NCBI RefSeq assembly: GCF_003843835.1
Contig: NZ_RKQL01000007.1
Span: 1 to 64,000, forward strand
Source: Tibeticola sediminis
GTDB taxonomy: Bacteria > Pseudomonadota > Gammaproteobacteria > Burkholderiales > Burkholderiaceae_C
DNA length: 64,000 nt
Direction: 5' to 3'
Of this stretch, positions 37,658 through 46,387 are shown in pieces. The notes under the pieces are model-generated. The model saw only the letters and a list, made by a program, of their open reading frames with translations, was not told where the DNA came from and did no database searches. How positions within the stretch are numbered: position 1 is the first letter of the stretch; each line of letters starts with the position of its first letter. The position numbers and the translations under genes are program-made.

Positions 37658-37693
37658 ATTGGCCAACAATTGCACACTGGGGCCTTGGCCAAT
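37658..37693. promoter_or_regulatory. Inverted TTGGCCAA pair upstream of the pilin promoter
   Basis: ATTGGCCAA and TTGGCCAAT are perfect inverses with centres 27 bp apart. Each also contains the palindrome TTGGCCAA. The pair lies about 45-90 bp upstream of the candidate -24/-12 site and just before the divergent pglL start, so it could bind a regulator of either gene. Confidence 0.4.
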
Positions 37694-37698
37694 GCCGC

Positions 37699-39606
37699 AT
37701 GGCCGTGGCCGCGATGGATGGGTCGGCGACATCGACAGCGGCACATGGAGTGACATTTTTGTCCAGGCTGTACCCAACTTTGTCAGCCGACGCGGTGCGC
37801 TCGCTCACAGCGGTGGCCTTGCTCACCCTCCCCTGGCTCACCCCGTTTGCGCCGGGGCCGAGTGCGGCGGTGGGGCCTTTGTTGTTCGCTTGGGCGTGCG
37901 TCGGGGTGCTGGCCTGGGTGGGGCTGGGCTTGGAGCCCGGCCGCGGCGGCGGTGGGGGGCGGGCGGATGCGGCAACGCCCGGGTCGGAGAGCCCGCAACG
38001 GAGTCGACGCGCCTGGGGCTGGGCGCTGGCTTGGGCCGTGGTGTGGGTGTTGGCTGCGGTGCGGCCGGTGGCCTTGCCGGGGGTGGATGTGGCACCGGCG
38101 GATGGGGCGGCGGCTGGGGTCACGTGGGTGGGGACGGCGGCGCAGCGCTGGAACACGTCACCGGAGACGCTGGGCTTGATCGCGGCGCTGCTGGCCACGG
38201 GGCTGTGCGCGCTGTGCTTCGCCCATGCGGGGCCGCGCGCGCGGCGGGCGCTGGCCGGGGCCTGGGTGCTGGCGGCGGCGGTGGGCGCGCTGATCGGCTG
38301 GTTGCAGTACACCGGTCATGCCGCTGCTTTCTGGCCCTGGGTGAACGGCGCGCGGCCCGGTGAGGCCTATGGCAACCTGCGCCAACGCAACTTGTACGCG
38401 AGCGGCTTGGCGATTGGACTCGCGGCGCTGCTGTGGTGGGCGCGTCAGGCGCCGGCGGTGGCGGGCGCCGGCACGGACACGGGTCCGGGCGGGCTTCCGC
38501 TGCGCGCCGTGGGGCTCGCGGCGCTGGCGGGCTTGATGGGCTCGGCGCTGGCGCTGTCGGCCTCGCGCACGGGCTTGGTGGCCTTGGGCGTGCTCGCGCT
38601 GCTGGCGACCGTGTGGCGGCTGTGGCGCGCGCCGGGCGTGGCGGCGGTGCTGGGGTGGGCGACGCTGGCTTATGTCACTACCGCCGCGCTGCTGCCCTGG
38701 GTGTGGCCGCAGTGGGCGGCGGGGGGGATTTTTTCGCGGCTGGCCGAGGGGGCGCCGGCGTGTTCGAGCCGGCTGACCTTGTGGCGCAATGTGCTGTATC
38801 TGATTGCCGAGCGGCCTTGGGGCGGTTGGGGTTGGGGGCAGTTGGATGCGGCGCATTTCCTCACGCTCTACCCCGATGCGCGGTTTTGCGACATTCTGGA
38901 CAACGCGCACAACCTGCCGCTGCATTGGGCGGTGGAGCTGGGCGTGCCGGTGGCGCTGCTGCTCTGCGGTGCGGCGCTGTGGGCGGTGTGGCGCGCACGC
39001 CCCTGGGTTGAGCGTGACGCGACGCGGCAACTGGCCTGGAGCGTGCTGGCGGTGATGGCGCTGCACAGCCTGCTGGAATACCCGCTGTGGTACGGGCCGT
39101 TTCAGATCGCGGCGGGTGCGGCACTGGGGCTGCTGATGGGGCCTTTGGATTTGCGGCGAGCATCTCGGGTGCGCGGATGCTGTCGCGCGGCGGCGGTGGC
39201 GCTGGGGGTGGCGGTGGGGGTGGCGGCGGTGGACTATGCGCGGGTGAGCCAGATTTACCTCGCGCCGCAGGATCGGCTGGCGGTGTTTGGCGACGATGCG
39301 CTCGCCGCCGCGAGCCGGGCGTGGGTGTTTCGTGACACGGCCCGGTTCGCCGCGCTGACGGTAACGCCGCTGCAGGCGGGCAATGCCGCTTGGGTGTGGG
39401 CGACGGCGCGGGATTTGCTGCGGTATTCGCCCGAGCCCCGGGTGATCGAGCCTTTGATCGAAAGTGCCGAGCGACTGGGCGAGTCGGCGTATGCGGCCTG
39501 GCTGGAACGCCGGTACGCCGCGGCGTTTCCCGCCGACCATGCGGCCTGGGCCGCACGACGCGATGTGGTGGCAGCGCCGGCATCTGCGCCGGTGGCCGGC
39601 CCGTAG
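37699..39606 (+). CDS. pglL: PglL/TfpO-family protein O-oligosaccharyltransferase
   Basis: A 635-residue inner-membrane protein with about 11-12 helices and a C-terminal periplasmic tail. The Wzy_C region has [16 protein letters not shown], the conserved [15 protein letters not shown] and [13 protein letters not shown]. These are hallmarks of PglL-type enzymes that move glycan from undecaprenyl pyrophosphate onto Ser/Thr of pilin and other exported proteins, rather than of O-antigen ligase. The start is uncertain: ATGs at residues 1 and 6 are both possible. It is divergent from pilA. Confidence 0.88.
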   Translation: MAVAAMDGSATSTAAHGVTFLSRLYPTLSADAVRSLTAVALLTLPWLTPFAPGPSAAVGPLLFAWACVGVLAWVGLGLEPGRGGGGGRADAATPGSESPQRSRRAWGWALAWAVVWVLAAVRPVALPGVDVAPADGAAAGVTWVGTAAQRWNTSPETLGLIAALLATGLCALCFAHAGPRARRALAGAWVLAAAVGALIGWLQYTGHAAAFWPWVNGARPGEAYGNLRQRNLYASGLAIGLAALLWWARQAPAVAGAGTDTGPGGLPLRAVGLAALAGLMGSALALSASRTGLVALGVLALLATVWRLWRAPGVAAVLGWATLAYVTTAALLPWVWPQWAAGGIFSRLAEGAPACSSRLTLWRNVLYLIAERPWGGWGWGQLDAAHFLTLYPDARFCDILDNAHNLPLHWAVELGVPVALLLCGAALWAVWRARPWVERDATRQLAWSVLAVMALHSLLEYPLWYGPFQIAAGAALGLLMGPLDLRRASRVRGCCRAAAVALGVAVGVAAVDYARVSQIYLAPQDRLAVFGDDALAAASRAWVFRDTARFAALTVTPLQAGNAAWVWATARDLLRYSPEPRVIEPLIESAERLGESAYAAWLERRYAAAFPADHAAWAARRDVVAAPASAPVAGP

Positions 39607-39615
39607 AATGGGCGC

Positions 39616-40209
39616 ATGAGTTTTCCCTACCCCAAGGACGCAGGCCGCGCGGTCGCGGAGCGCGCGGCCGGATGGTTGTGCGTGCCCGAGGCTTTGCTGC
39701 CGCTGACGCTGCCGCAGGCACGCGTGGTGGTGCAACACATGCAGCCGCGGCGCATGGCGGCGGGCACGACCTTCATGCGCGCGGGGGACGCGAGCGAGAC
39801 GGACTACCTGGTGCTCGTGATCGACGGCGAGGTGACGGTGCAAAACGCCGCGCCTGGGGCCGCCGAGGGCCAAGTGGTGACGGTGCTCGGCCCGGGCAGC
39901 TTGATCGGGACGATGGGGCTCATCGACGGCTCGCCGCGTTCGGCGACCTGCACGGCAGCGACCGACTTGGCGGTGGGCGTGCTCACCCGTGCGGCGATGC
40001 TGGAACTGATCCGCCACAAGCCCGAAGTGGGTGCGCGGCTGTTGTTGGCGATTGCGAAGCAGCTCTCCGACGACGTGCGCGACGCCAACCGCAAGCTGCT
40101 CACGCTGTCGCAGCTGACCCGGGCGCTGCAGCAGGAGCTCGACGCGACGCACGCGGTGAACCGGCGGCTGCTCGAAGGCGGCTCGCCCCCGGCGCCGACA
40201 GCAGGCTGA
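39616..40209 (+). CDS. Cyclic-nucleotide-binding-domain protein without HTH
   Basis: A 197-residue protein. The cNMP-binding fold spans about residues 38-140 (AGTTFMRAGDASETDYLVLVIDGEVTV, then LGPGSLIGTMGLIDGSPRSAT). After the C-helix it continues into a predicted coiled-coil tail instead of the Crp-type helix-turn-helix. It may therefore be a sensory or scaffold protein rather than a DNA-binding regulator. It begins nine bases after pglL and may be co-transcribed. Confidence 0.82.
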   Translation: MSFPYPKDAGRAVAERAAGWLCVPEALLPLTLPQARVVVQHMQPRRMAAGTTFMRAGDASETDYLVLVIDGEVTVQNAAPGAAEGQVVTVLGPGSLIGTMGLIDGSPRSATCTAATDLAVGVLTRAAMLELIRHKPEVGARLLLAIAKQLSDDVRDANRKLLTLSQLTRALQQELDATHAVNRRLLEGGSPPAPTAG

Positions 40210-40245
40210 AGCCCGCAGGCGCCAACCCGAACATCGCGGTCGACC

Positions 40246-40818
40246 TCAGAGGCGCAGCGGCGCGTCGGAAAGCTCGTTCACGGGCGTTGTGCCCTGCACC
40301 GGCGGGAACGCGGCTTCTAGCAGGGCGGAGACTTCCTGCACGGCTTGCGTGAGACCTTGCTCGAACTGCTGGGCTGCCAGCGCCTCTGACAGCCGCGCGA
40401 GCACGCTGCGCCACTGCGCCTCGCTGACATGGGCGTTGAGGCCGCGGTCGGCCAGGATTTCGACCGCGCGTTCGGCCAACAGCAGGTAGATGAGCACGCC
40501 GTTGTTGCGCTCGGTGTCCCAGACGCGAAGCTTGCCAAACAGCATCAGCGCGCGCTCGCGCACGATGCGGCGCAGCGGCACGCGGTCGCGCAGGTGGCGC
40601 CAGAGGTAACTGAGCGGCAACGCGGCTTCGACCACCACGCGAATCTGCCCGCCGTGGCGGCGTTCGCTCTCACGCACGCGCTCGCCGATGCGCTCGAGCA
40701 CCTCCGGCGGCAGCACCCGCTCGGACCACCGGGGGTGGACGAGCCGATGGCGCAGCAAGGTGCGCAGCCCCTGCCAGAAGCCGGGCGGCCGGTCGAAAAC
40801 GGTTGCGGTGCTTGGCAT
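40246..40818 (-). CDS. TPM-domain protein (short)
   Basis: A 190-residue soluble protein with a TPM-type domain (RIGERVRESERRHGGQIRVVVE, then RVWDTERNNGVLIYLLLAE and VEILADRGLN). The family is linked to membrane protein quality control and LemA, with unclear biochemistry. ATG is preferred over a GTG three codons earlier. It is last in a lemA-TPM-TPM set. Confidence 0.83.
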   Translation of the reverse strand: MPSTATVFDRPPGFWQGLRTLLRHRLVHPRWSERVLPPEVLERIGERVRESERRHGGQIRVVVEAALPLSYLWRHLRDRVPLRRIVRERALMLFGKLRVWDTERNNGVLIYLLLAERAVEILADRGLNAHVSEAQWRSVLARLSEALAAQQFEQGLTQAVQEVSALLEAAFPPVQGTTPVNELSDAPLRL

Positions 40819-40848
40819 GTCGGTCACCCTAGATTGCTTCGCCGTTGG

Positions 40849-41751
40849 TTACCAGTCGCCGCTGGCCCCGCCGCCGCCGAAGTCGCCGCCACCGCCGGAG
40901 CCGAAACCGCCACCTCCGCCGCCGCTACCCCAGCCACCGCCCAAGCCCCCGGGGCCGCCACCGCCCAGCGGAACGAAGCCGCCGCGGCCGACGACCAGGC
41001 CGTAGACGGCCGCGATGAGGGCGGCGAGCACGGCGACCAGCACACTCGCGGTGAGCGCGAACGCCAGCACGCCCGCCAGCGACGCGCCGGCCAGCAAGCC
41101 GAGCACGGGCCCGAGCACGGCGCGCAGCACGCTGGCGACCAGGGGCACGATGATGAAGAGCAGCACCAGGGTTTCCTGCCAATCCAGCCCGTCGCTCGCG
41201 GCCGTCGCGGGCTCGGGCGCGGGCAGGGCCTCGCCGCGGATCAGCGTCGCGAGCCGGTCGACCGCCTGGTCGAGCCCGGCGTAGTAGTCGCCCGCCTTGA
41301 AGTGCGGCACCATGGCTTCGTCGATGATGCGCTTGGCCGCGAGGTCGGGAATGGCGCCTTCGAGCGTCTTGGCGACTTCGATGCGCACGCGCCGGTCGTC
41401 GGTGGCGACGACCACCAGCACGCCGTCACCGACCCCGGCGCGGCCGATCTTCCAGGCGTTGCCGATGCGGTTGGCGTAGGCCGCGATGTCTTCAGGTGCT
41501 GTCGTGCGCACCAGCAACAGCACGACCTGGGCGCCGCGTTCGGCCTCGAGGGCTTCGAGCTTGCGCTCGAGCCCGGCGCGCTGCTTGGGCGTGAGCACTT
41601 CGGCAAGGTCGACCACCCGCGCCTCCAGCGCGGGCACGGGCTGCAGGGGCTGCGCCCACGGCACCCCCACACCCGCGAGCACCGCCACCGCGACGAGCCA
41701 CCGGCGCCACAGCGCGCGCCAGAAACCCGCCCGCGACGCATCAAAATTCAT
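40849..41751 (-). CDS. TPM-domain membrane protein with Gly-rich tail
   Basis: A 300-residue protein. It has a signal-like N-terminal helix, a TPM domain (VVDLAEVLTPKQRAGLERKL, GAQVVLLLVRTT, IGRAGVGDGVLVVVATDDRR), two or more transmembrane helices and a Gly-rich C-terminus ending FGGGGASGDW. This is the YgcG architecture, usual next to lemA. The ATG giving MNFDASRAG is preferred over one seven codons upstream. Confidence 0.88.
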   Translation of the reverse strand: MNFDASRAGFWRALWRRWLVAVAVLAGVGVPWAQPLQPVPALEARVVDLAEVLTPKQRAGLERKLEALEAERGAQVVLLLVRTTAPEDIAAYANRIGNAWKIGRAGVGDGVLVVVATDDRRVRIEVAKTLEGAIPDLAAKRIIDEAMVPHFKAGDYYAGLDQAVDRLATLIRGEALPAPEPATAASDGLDWQETLVLLFIIVPLVASVLRAVLGPVLGLLAGASLAGVLAFALTASVLVAVLAALIAAVYGLVVGRGGFVPLGGGGPGGLGGGWGSGGGGGGFGSGGGGDFGGGGASGDW

Positions 41752-41805
41752 AGCAGACCAGGCCCGATTCACGCCGGCACACGGCCAAAAACAGAGCCAA
41801 AAGGC

Positions 41806-42402
41806 TTACTTCTTACCGAAGTCCACCTTGGGCGGGGTGCTGATTTGCGCCTCGTTGCTGACGGTGAAATTGGGCTTGGGCTCGTAGCCAAAGACCTTGG
41901 CCGTGAGGTTGGTTGGGAAGCTGCGCACCAGCGTGTTGTAGCGCTGCACGGCCTGGATGTAGCGGTTGCGCGCGACGGTGATGCGGTTCTCGGTGCCTTC
42001 GAGCTGCACGCGCAGGTCGCGGAAGGCCTGGTTGGACTTGAGCTCGGGGTAACGCTCGGCCACCACGAGCAGGCGGCTGAGCGCACTGCCGAGTTCGCCT
42101 TGCGCCTGCTGGAACTTCTGGAAGGCTTCCGCGTTGTTGAGCGTCTCGGGCGTGACCTGGATGGCCGTGGCCTTGGCGCGTGCCTCGATGACCTTGGTGA
42201 GCGTCTCCTGCTCGAACTGAGTCTCACCCTGCACGGTGGCGACGAGATTGGGCACGAGATCGGCGCGGCGCTGGTACTGGTTGAGCACCTCGCTCCAAGC
42301 GGCCTTGACCTCCTCATCCAAGCGCTGGATTTCGTTGTAGCCGCAGCCCGAAAGCAGCGCGGCCGTCATCAGCGCAAACCATGTGAGCAACCAACGTTTC
42401 AT
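41806..42402 (-). CDS. lemA: LemA family lipoprotein
   Basis: A 198-residue protein with an N-terminal lipobox-like LLSGCG, followed by the helical LemA domain (VLNQYQRRADLVPNLVATV, ETQFEQETLTKVIEARAKA, RNRYIQAVQRYNTLVRSFP). LemA proteins are periplasm-facing and genetically tied to TPM proteins; the molecular role is unknown. It heads the lemA-TPM-TPM operon. Confidence 0.93.
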   Translation of the reverse strand: MKRWLLTWFALMTAALLSGCGYNEIQRLDEEVKAAWSEVLNQYQRRADLVPNLVATVQGETQFEQETLTKVIEARAKATAIQVTPETLNNAEAFQKFQQAQGELGSALSRLLVVAERYPELKSNQAFRDLRVQLEGTENRITVARNRYIQAVQRYNTLVRSFPTNLTAKVFGYEPKPNFTVSNEAQISTPPKVDFGKK

Positions 42403-42605
42403 GCGAACTCCTGCTTCTCAAAGAATGGGCAACGGTAGCATAGATACATGTTCCTCCCGCCGTTTCAAGTAGCTCCTCGCCAAGGCAGCGCCGGCCGCCG
42501 TGTGGCTGCGCCCGATGTGGCGGCATCTGGCCTGCCCCATTGGGCTTCCATGGATTTTTGGGACAAATTTCGCGGTTCCCCAGCGTAAAACGGTCGGCTG
42601 ATGCT

Positions 42606-43589
42606 ATGAATTACAGAGCACCCTGGTGGCTGCCCGGCGGCCACGCGCAAACCATCTGGAGTGCGCTGCTGGCCCGCCGCACGCACGGCCCGCGGCCGGT
42701 GTACCGGCGCGAGCGCTGGGACACGCCCGACGGCGACTTCATCGACGTGGACTTCGCCACCCATGCTCGGTCGTCGGGCGCGCCGCTGCTGGTGCTGTTC
42801 CACGGCCTCGAAGGCTCCTCGCGCAGCCATTACGCCGAGGCCTTTGCCGACTGGGCGCGCGAGCAGGGCCTGGCCTACGCGGTGCCGCACTTTCGCGGCT
42901 GCAGCGGCGAAATCAATCGCGCGCCACGCGCCTACCACTCGGGCGACTATGAAGAAATCGACTGGATCCTGCGCCGCCTCGCGGCCGCGCAGCGTGCCGC
43001 AGGCGCTGGGCCGGTGCTCGCGGTCGGCGTGTCGCTCGGCGGCAACGCGCTCATGCGCTGGGCCGGGGAGATGGGCGACGCCGCCGGCGCGGTCGTCGCA
43101 GCGGTGGCATCCATCTGCGCGCCGCTCGACCTCGCCGCAGCGGGCCACGCGATCGGACGCGGCTTCAACCGGCAGGTCTACACGCGCATGTTTTTGCGCA
43201 GCATGCAGCCGCGCGCACTGGCCAAGCTGCGTCAGTTCCCGGGCCTGTTCGACGAAGCCGCGCTGCGCGCTGCGCGCGACCTCTACGCCTTCGACAACGT
43301 GTTCACCGCGCCGCTGCACAGCTTTCGCAACACCGACGACTACTGGTCGCGCGCCTCGGCCAAGCCGCACCTCGCGCGCATCCGCGTGCCGGCGCTCGCG
43401 CTCAATGCGCGCAACGACCCCTTCGTGCCGGGGAACAGCCTGCCCAAGCCGCAGCACGCGGGCCGCCATGTCACCCTGTGGCAGCCCGAAGGCGGCGGCC
43501 ATGTGGGCTTTGCCGCGGGCGCCTGGCCGCGCGGCCAGTTGCGCGGCTTGGCCGACGCGGTGGGCGGCTGGCTGCTTGCCCATTCATAA
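42606..43589 (+). CDS. YheT-family alpha/beta hydrolase
   Basis: A 327-residue soluble hydrolase. The N-terminal APWWLPGGHAQTIW and the VLFHGLEGSSRSHY oxyanion region are typical of YheT. The nucleophile elbow is GVSLGGNALMRW (Ser), and later RNDPFVPGNSLP and GGGHVGF supply Asp and His. The physiological substrate is not known. I chose ATG at MNYRAPWW because the upstream frame is not family-like. The 203 bp before it hold nothing I recognise. Confidence 0.9.
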   Translation: MNYRAPWWLPGGHAQTIWSALLARRTHGPRPVYRRERWDTPDGDFIDVDFATHARSSGAPLLVLFHGLEGSSRSHYAEAFADWAREQGLAYAVPHFRGCSGEINRAPRAYHSGDYEEIDWILRRLAAAQRAAGAGPVLAVGVSLGGNALMRWAGEMGDAAGAVVAAVASICAPLDLAAAGHAIGRGFNRQVYTRMFLRSMQPRALAKLRQFPGLFDEAALRAARDLYAFDNVFTAPLHSFRNTDDYWSRASAKPHLARIRVPALALNARNDPFVPGNSLPKPQHAGRHVTLWQPEGGGHVGFAAGAWPRGQLRGLADAVGGWLLAHS

Positions 43590-43596
43590 TCGGTTC

Positions 43597-44157
43597 ATGG
43601 ACGACATCGTCATCAAGGCCATGGCCAAGTGGCCGAACGTTCCAGACTGCTACGGCTGGCTCGGGCTCGACGCGCGCGGACACTGGTGGATGCGTGACGC
43701 CCGCACCCAAGCGCTCGGCCCGTTTCCCACGCTCGATACGCCGGGGCCGGCGGCGGCACGGGGCGCGCGGCTCGCGCATGAAAAGCTGATCGAATTCATC
43801 GGCCGCAATTACCAGGCCGACGCCGCGGGCCGCTGGTTCTTCCAAAACGGGCCGCAGCGTGTGTACGTCTCGCTCGAAGCCACGCCCTGGATCTGGCGGC
43901 TGCAATCAGACGCCACGCAGGCGGACGCGGTGGCGGTACAGGCCCACACCGGGGTCGATGCCGGCGCGGTGCGCAGCGCCTGGCTCGACGAAGCCGGACG
44001 GCTCTATCTGCACACCGATCTCGGCTTTGGCCTCGTCGACAGCGCCGACATGTGGCGCGCCGCCGCCGCGGTGGAAGCCGGCCGGTGGACACCGCAGCCG
44101 ATCGAAAGCGCCTTGACCCCGCAACGTTTTGGCTTCGTGCGCGCCCCCACGGCGTGA
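43597..44157 (+). CDS. Conserved betaproteobacterial protein of unknown function (DUF2946-type)
   Basis: A 186-residue soluble protein. I recognise the N-terminal DDIVIKAMAKWPNVPDCYGW as a family conserved in Burkholderiales; the DUF number is from memory. There are no cofactor or catalytic motifs. It lies 7 bp downstream of the YheT hydrolase gene, so the two are co-transcribed. Confidence 0.75.
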   Translation: MDDIVIKAMAKWPNVPDCYGWLGLDARGHWWMRDARTQALGPFPTLDTPGPAAARGARLAHEKLIEFIGRNYQADAAGRWFFQNGPQRVYVSLEATPWIWRLQSDATQADAVAVQAHTGVDAGAVRSAWLDEAGRLYLHTDLGFGLVDSADMWRAAAAVEAGRWTPQPIESALTPQRFGFVRAPTA

Positions 44158-44165
44158 GACCGGTA

Positions 44166-44197
44166 CGCGGCGCGCGAGGGACTGGTTCAGCGTTGCC
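44166..44197 (+). repeat. Solo IS5-like/MITE terminal repeat
   Basis: GAGGGACTGGTTCAGCGTTGCC matches the right end of the MITE near 8.4 kb. No partner end is present nearby. It lies between the stop of a plus-strand gene and its terminator. Confidence 0.7.
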
Positions 44198-44201
44198 CAA
44201 C

Positions 44202-44231
44202 AAAAAACCGGGTGCTCGACCCGGTTTTTTT
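44202..44231. terminator. Bidirectional rho-independent terminator
   Basis: ACCGGGT-GCTCG-ACCCGGT is flanked by A6 on the left and T7 on the right. It serves the convergent hypothetical and cytochrome c genes. Confidence 0.88.
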
Positions 44232-44253
44232 GTGCCTAGAGACAGCGTTTTGC

Positions 44254-44793
44254 TTACTTTTTCTCGCCCTCGGCCGCCGAAGCCGCAGGCGCCGCGGGCT
44301 CGGCAAACTTCGCCCCGGCGGCGTTGGCCATGTAAACCACCGCACGGCCGACTTCGACGTCGGTAAAGGCTCCGCCGCCTTGCGGTGCCATGGCGCCCTT
44401 GCCTTTGAGGGCGGAATTCAACAGCGCCTCGTAACCCTGGGCAATGCGCGGCGCCCAGGCCGCCTTGTCTTCGAACTTCGGCGCCCCGGCAGCCCCCGTG
44501 GCGTGGCAGCCCGAGCAAACCGCCTTGAACACTTCCTCACCGGTCTTGAGCGGCCGGTTGGCATCGACCAGCGTCACGGCGCCGACCTTCTGAATCCGAC
44601 GGGCCACGGCCAGTTCGGAGTCGTCGGACGTCCCCGTGCCTTGGCCGCGGGTGACCGCATAAACCAGACCGATGATGACGAAGATGGGTACGACGAAGGC
44701 AAACAGGCTGGTCCACAGCAGCTGCCTTGGCGTTTTCACCGGCCCGGTGTGGGCCTCGTCGTGGGCGGAAGTGTCGGTACTCGAAGCGCTCAT
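44254..44793 (-). CDS. Membrane-anchored cytochrome c5 family protein
   Basis: A 179-residue c-type cytochrome. One N-terminal transmembrane helix (residues ~25-48) anchors a periplasmic domain with the heme motif CSGCH (C93, C96, H97) and a likely axial Met in GAMAPQGG (M135). An Ala/Pro tail follows. It probably carries electrons to a terminal oxidase; no partner genes are adjacent. Confidence 0.92.
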   Translation of the reverse strand: MSASSTDTSAHDEAHTGPVKTPRQLLWTSLFAFVVPIFVIIGLVYAVTRGQGTGTSDDSELAVARRIQKVGAVTLVDANRPLKTGEEVFKAVCSGCHATGAAGAPKFEDKAAWAPRIAQGYEALLNSALKGKGAMAPQGGGAFTDVEVGRAVVYMANAAGAKFAEPAAPAASAAEGEKK

Positions 44794-44894
44794 GGTTTCC
44801 TCTTTGGATGGATGGTGCGGAAGCGGACCCGGCGGCGTTGCCGCTCGTGCCGCACGCGGATGGGTTTGGTTCTTTACGAATTATTCCAGAAGCC

Positions 44895-45245
44895 TCAGCC
44901 GCGCCGGCGGGCGTCGCCCGCGCCGCGGTCGAGCGCCGCCCACAACGGCGGCAGTGCGGTCCGCACGCGCTGCGCCCAACGCCACAGCGACCAGACCCGC
45001 AGGGACCAGCGCCCGACGAACCGCACCGCGCGCACCGGGCCGGTCGCGAAGAGCAAGGCCGCAGCGCCCGCCACCCAAGCCGGGTTCTGCTGCAGCCACT
45101 GCCAACCCGAGCGCACCGCATCAGCGCCGCGCAGCGCCGGACGCAGCAGCTGCGCCTGATCCGCCACGACGCGACGCAACTCGGTCGAACGCTGCTGCAA
45201 CACCGCGCGCCGCAGCGCCAAAGCCTGCCGCCGCGGCGACATCAA
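44895..45245 (-). CDS. YqjK-like small protein
   Basis: A 116-residue basic protein starting MMSPRRQALALRRAVLQQRS, with one hydrophobic segment (PAWVAGAAALLFATGPVRAV). Its position after YqjE- and YqjD-like genes and its composition suggest a YqjK relative; sequence similarity to that family is weak by eye. It overlaps the yqjE stop by 4 bases. Confidence 0.6.
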   Translation of the reverse strand: MMSPRRQALALRRAVLQQRSTELRRVVADQAQLLRPALRGADAVRSGWQWLQQNPAWVAGAAALLFATGPVRAVRFVGRWSLRVWSLWRWAQRVRTALPPLWAALDRGAGDARRRG

Positions 45246-45673
45246 CGCGCTCCCCCGCCTGCGGATGCGCCGTCCGCGCGCGCGGCGCCCGCAGCCTGCG
45301 GGTCGAGCACGGCACGGTCGCGTTCGAGTTCCTCGATGCTGGCGGCAAACACGGCCGCAGGCCGCTGCAGCCGCGCCCGCGCGGCCACGAACGCCACGCC
45401 ACCCAGCGTCAGGAACAGCGTCGCAAACACCGCCAAGGCCACCAAACGGTGACTGTCCCAGAACAGCACGGTCAGAAACACCGCCAGAAAGCCGAGCCCC
45501 AGGCTCAACATCAGCACCGCCAGCGCGCCATACAGCAGCAGTTCACCCCAGCGCGCCGCCTCCTCCCGCGCCTCGACGCCCGCGAGCTCCAAACGCACTT
45601 GTGCCAACTCCAGCAAGCCGCTGGCCAGCCGGCGCAAGGAGCGCTCGAATCCCGTGCCTGGTGTGGAATCCAT
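45242..45673 (-). CDS. YqjE-type (phage holin superfamily III) membrane protein
   Basis: A 143-residue protein with two central transmembrane helices (LLLYGALAVLMLSLGLGFLA and LVALAVFATLFLTLGGVAFV) and charged ends. The family is found beside YqjD and is not a true phage lysis gene in this context. It follows yqjD after an intrinsic terminator. Confidence 0.85.
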   Translation of the reverse strand: MDSTPGTGFERSLRRLASGLLELAQVRLELAGVEAREEAARWGELLLYGALAVLMLSLGLGFLAVFLTVLFWDSHRLVALAVFATLFLTLGGVAFVAARARLQRPAAVFAASIEELERDRAVLDPQAAGAARADGASAGGGAR

Positions 45674-45683
45674 CTTGGTCTAC

Positions 45684-45709
45684 CAAAAAAAACGGGCGCC
45701 CAGCGCCCG
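45684..45709 (-). terminator. Intrinsic terminator between yqjD-like and yqjE-like genes
   Basis: On the minus strand ACGGGCGC-TGG-GCGCCCGT runs into a T-run of eight. It should end most yqjD transcripts, so the two downstream genes would receive only read-through. Confidence 0.85.
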
Positions 45710-45726
45710 TGCGGTTCCCGCCGCGA

Positions 45727-46077
45727 TCAACGCCGGCCGATCAGCAAGCCCACGAGCAGCCCAGCGCCGGCAGCAATGCCGATCGAGCGCCACGGATTCT
45801 CATGCACGTAGTCGTCCGTCACACGGGCGGCCTGGCGGGCCCGCTCGCGCATGGCCGCTTCGAGGTCTTCGAGCTTGTGACGCGCAGCGCGCAGGTTTTC
45901 ACCCATGCGCACCCGCAAAGCGGCCACCTTTTCGCCGGTCTGGCCGGAGGTCAGCGCCAGCAGCTCTTCAGCATCGGCAATCACGGTGCGCAGGTCTGCG
46001 GCCAGCTTCTCGCGGGCGGCCAGCGGCAGATCTTGAGTCGCGGTCGCGGCAGCGACGTTGGTGTTGGTCTCGGACAT
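45727..46077 (-). CDS. YqjD/ElaB family (DUF883) membrane protein
   Basis: A 116-residue protein. A helical soluble region (LAADLRTVIADAEELLALTS) is followed by the family signature YVHENPWRSIGIAAGAGLLV and a C-terminal helix ending GLLIGRR. E. coli YqjD and ElaB tether ribosomes to the membrane in stationary phase. AGGAGGAA lies just upstream of the ATG. Confidence 0.92.
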   Translation of the reverse strand: MSETNTNVAAATATQDLPLAAREKLAADLRTVIADAEELLALTSGQTGEKVAALRVRMGENLRAARHKLEDLEAAMRERARQAARVTDDYVHENPWRSIGIAAGAGLLVGLLIGRR

Positions 46078-46387
46078 TTGTATTCCTCCTGGTGGTTGAA
46101 AAACCCGACCCGCGCGGCGCGCGGGCTGATGGGCTCATGGATGGGCATTCTGATCGGTCTGTCGCGCGCTCGCGACAGCCGCCGTCCATTATTTATAGGC
46201 GAAGCTCTCCATTGACAAGGGCGCCGCGATGGTATTTGGCTCGCCTCTCCTCGGGATATACACCGGCCGGTACGTGCGTCCGCCGCTCGCAACAGGGAAA
46301 GCCCTACGCTGCGCCCACCCTTTCACGAAGCTGACCGCTGCTAACATCCGCGCCACTTCACACATTTTCACTGGAAGGAAACATTCC
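46078..46387. other. Divergent intergenic region, yqjD-like and exbB
   Basis: A 310-bp gap holding promoters for both directions. It contains the hairpin TGTCGCG-CGCT-CGCGACA at 46160-46177 and a TTGACA at 46212, 15 bp before TATTTG, a poor promoter match. I saw no Fur-box-like sequence, so iron control of the exb operon is not supported here. Confidence 0.35.

Noticed and set aside
38158-40152. 664-residue minus-strand frame rich in Arg, His and Gln
   Set aside because: It is antisense to pglL and the cyclic-nucleotide-binding gene and has shadow-frame composition.
45242-45673. Holin-type protein as evidence of a prophage
   Set aside because: It lies in a YqjD/E/K-like chromosomal set with no phage genes around it.
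46200-46240. TTGACA near exbB as a confident promoter
   Set aside because: Spacing to the nearest -10-like hexamer is only 15 bp and that hexamer is a poor match.
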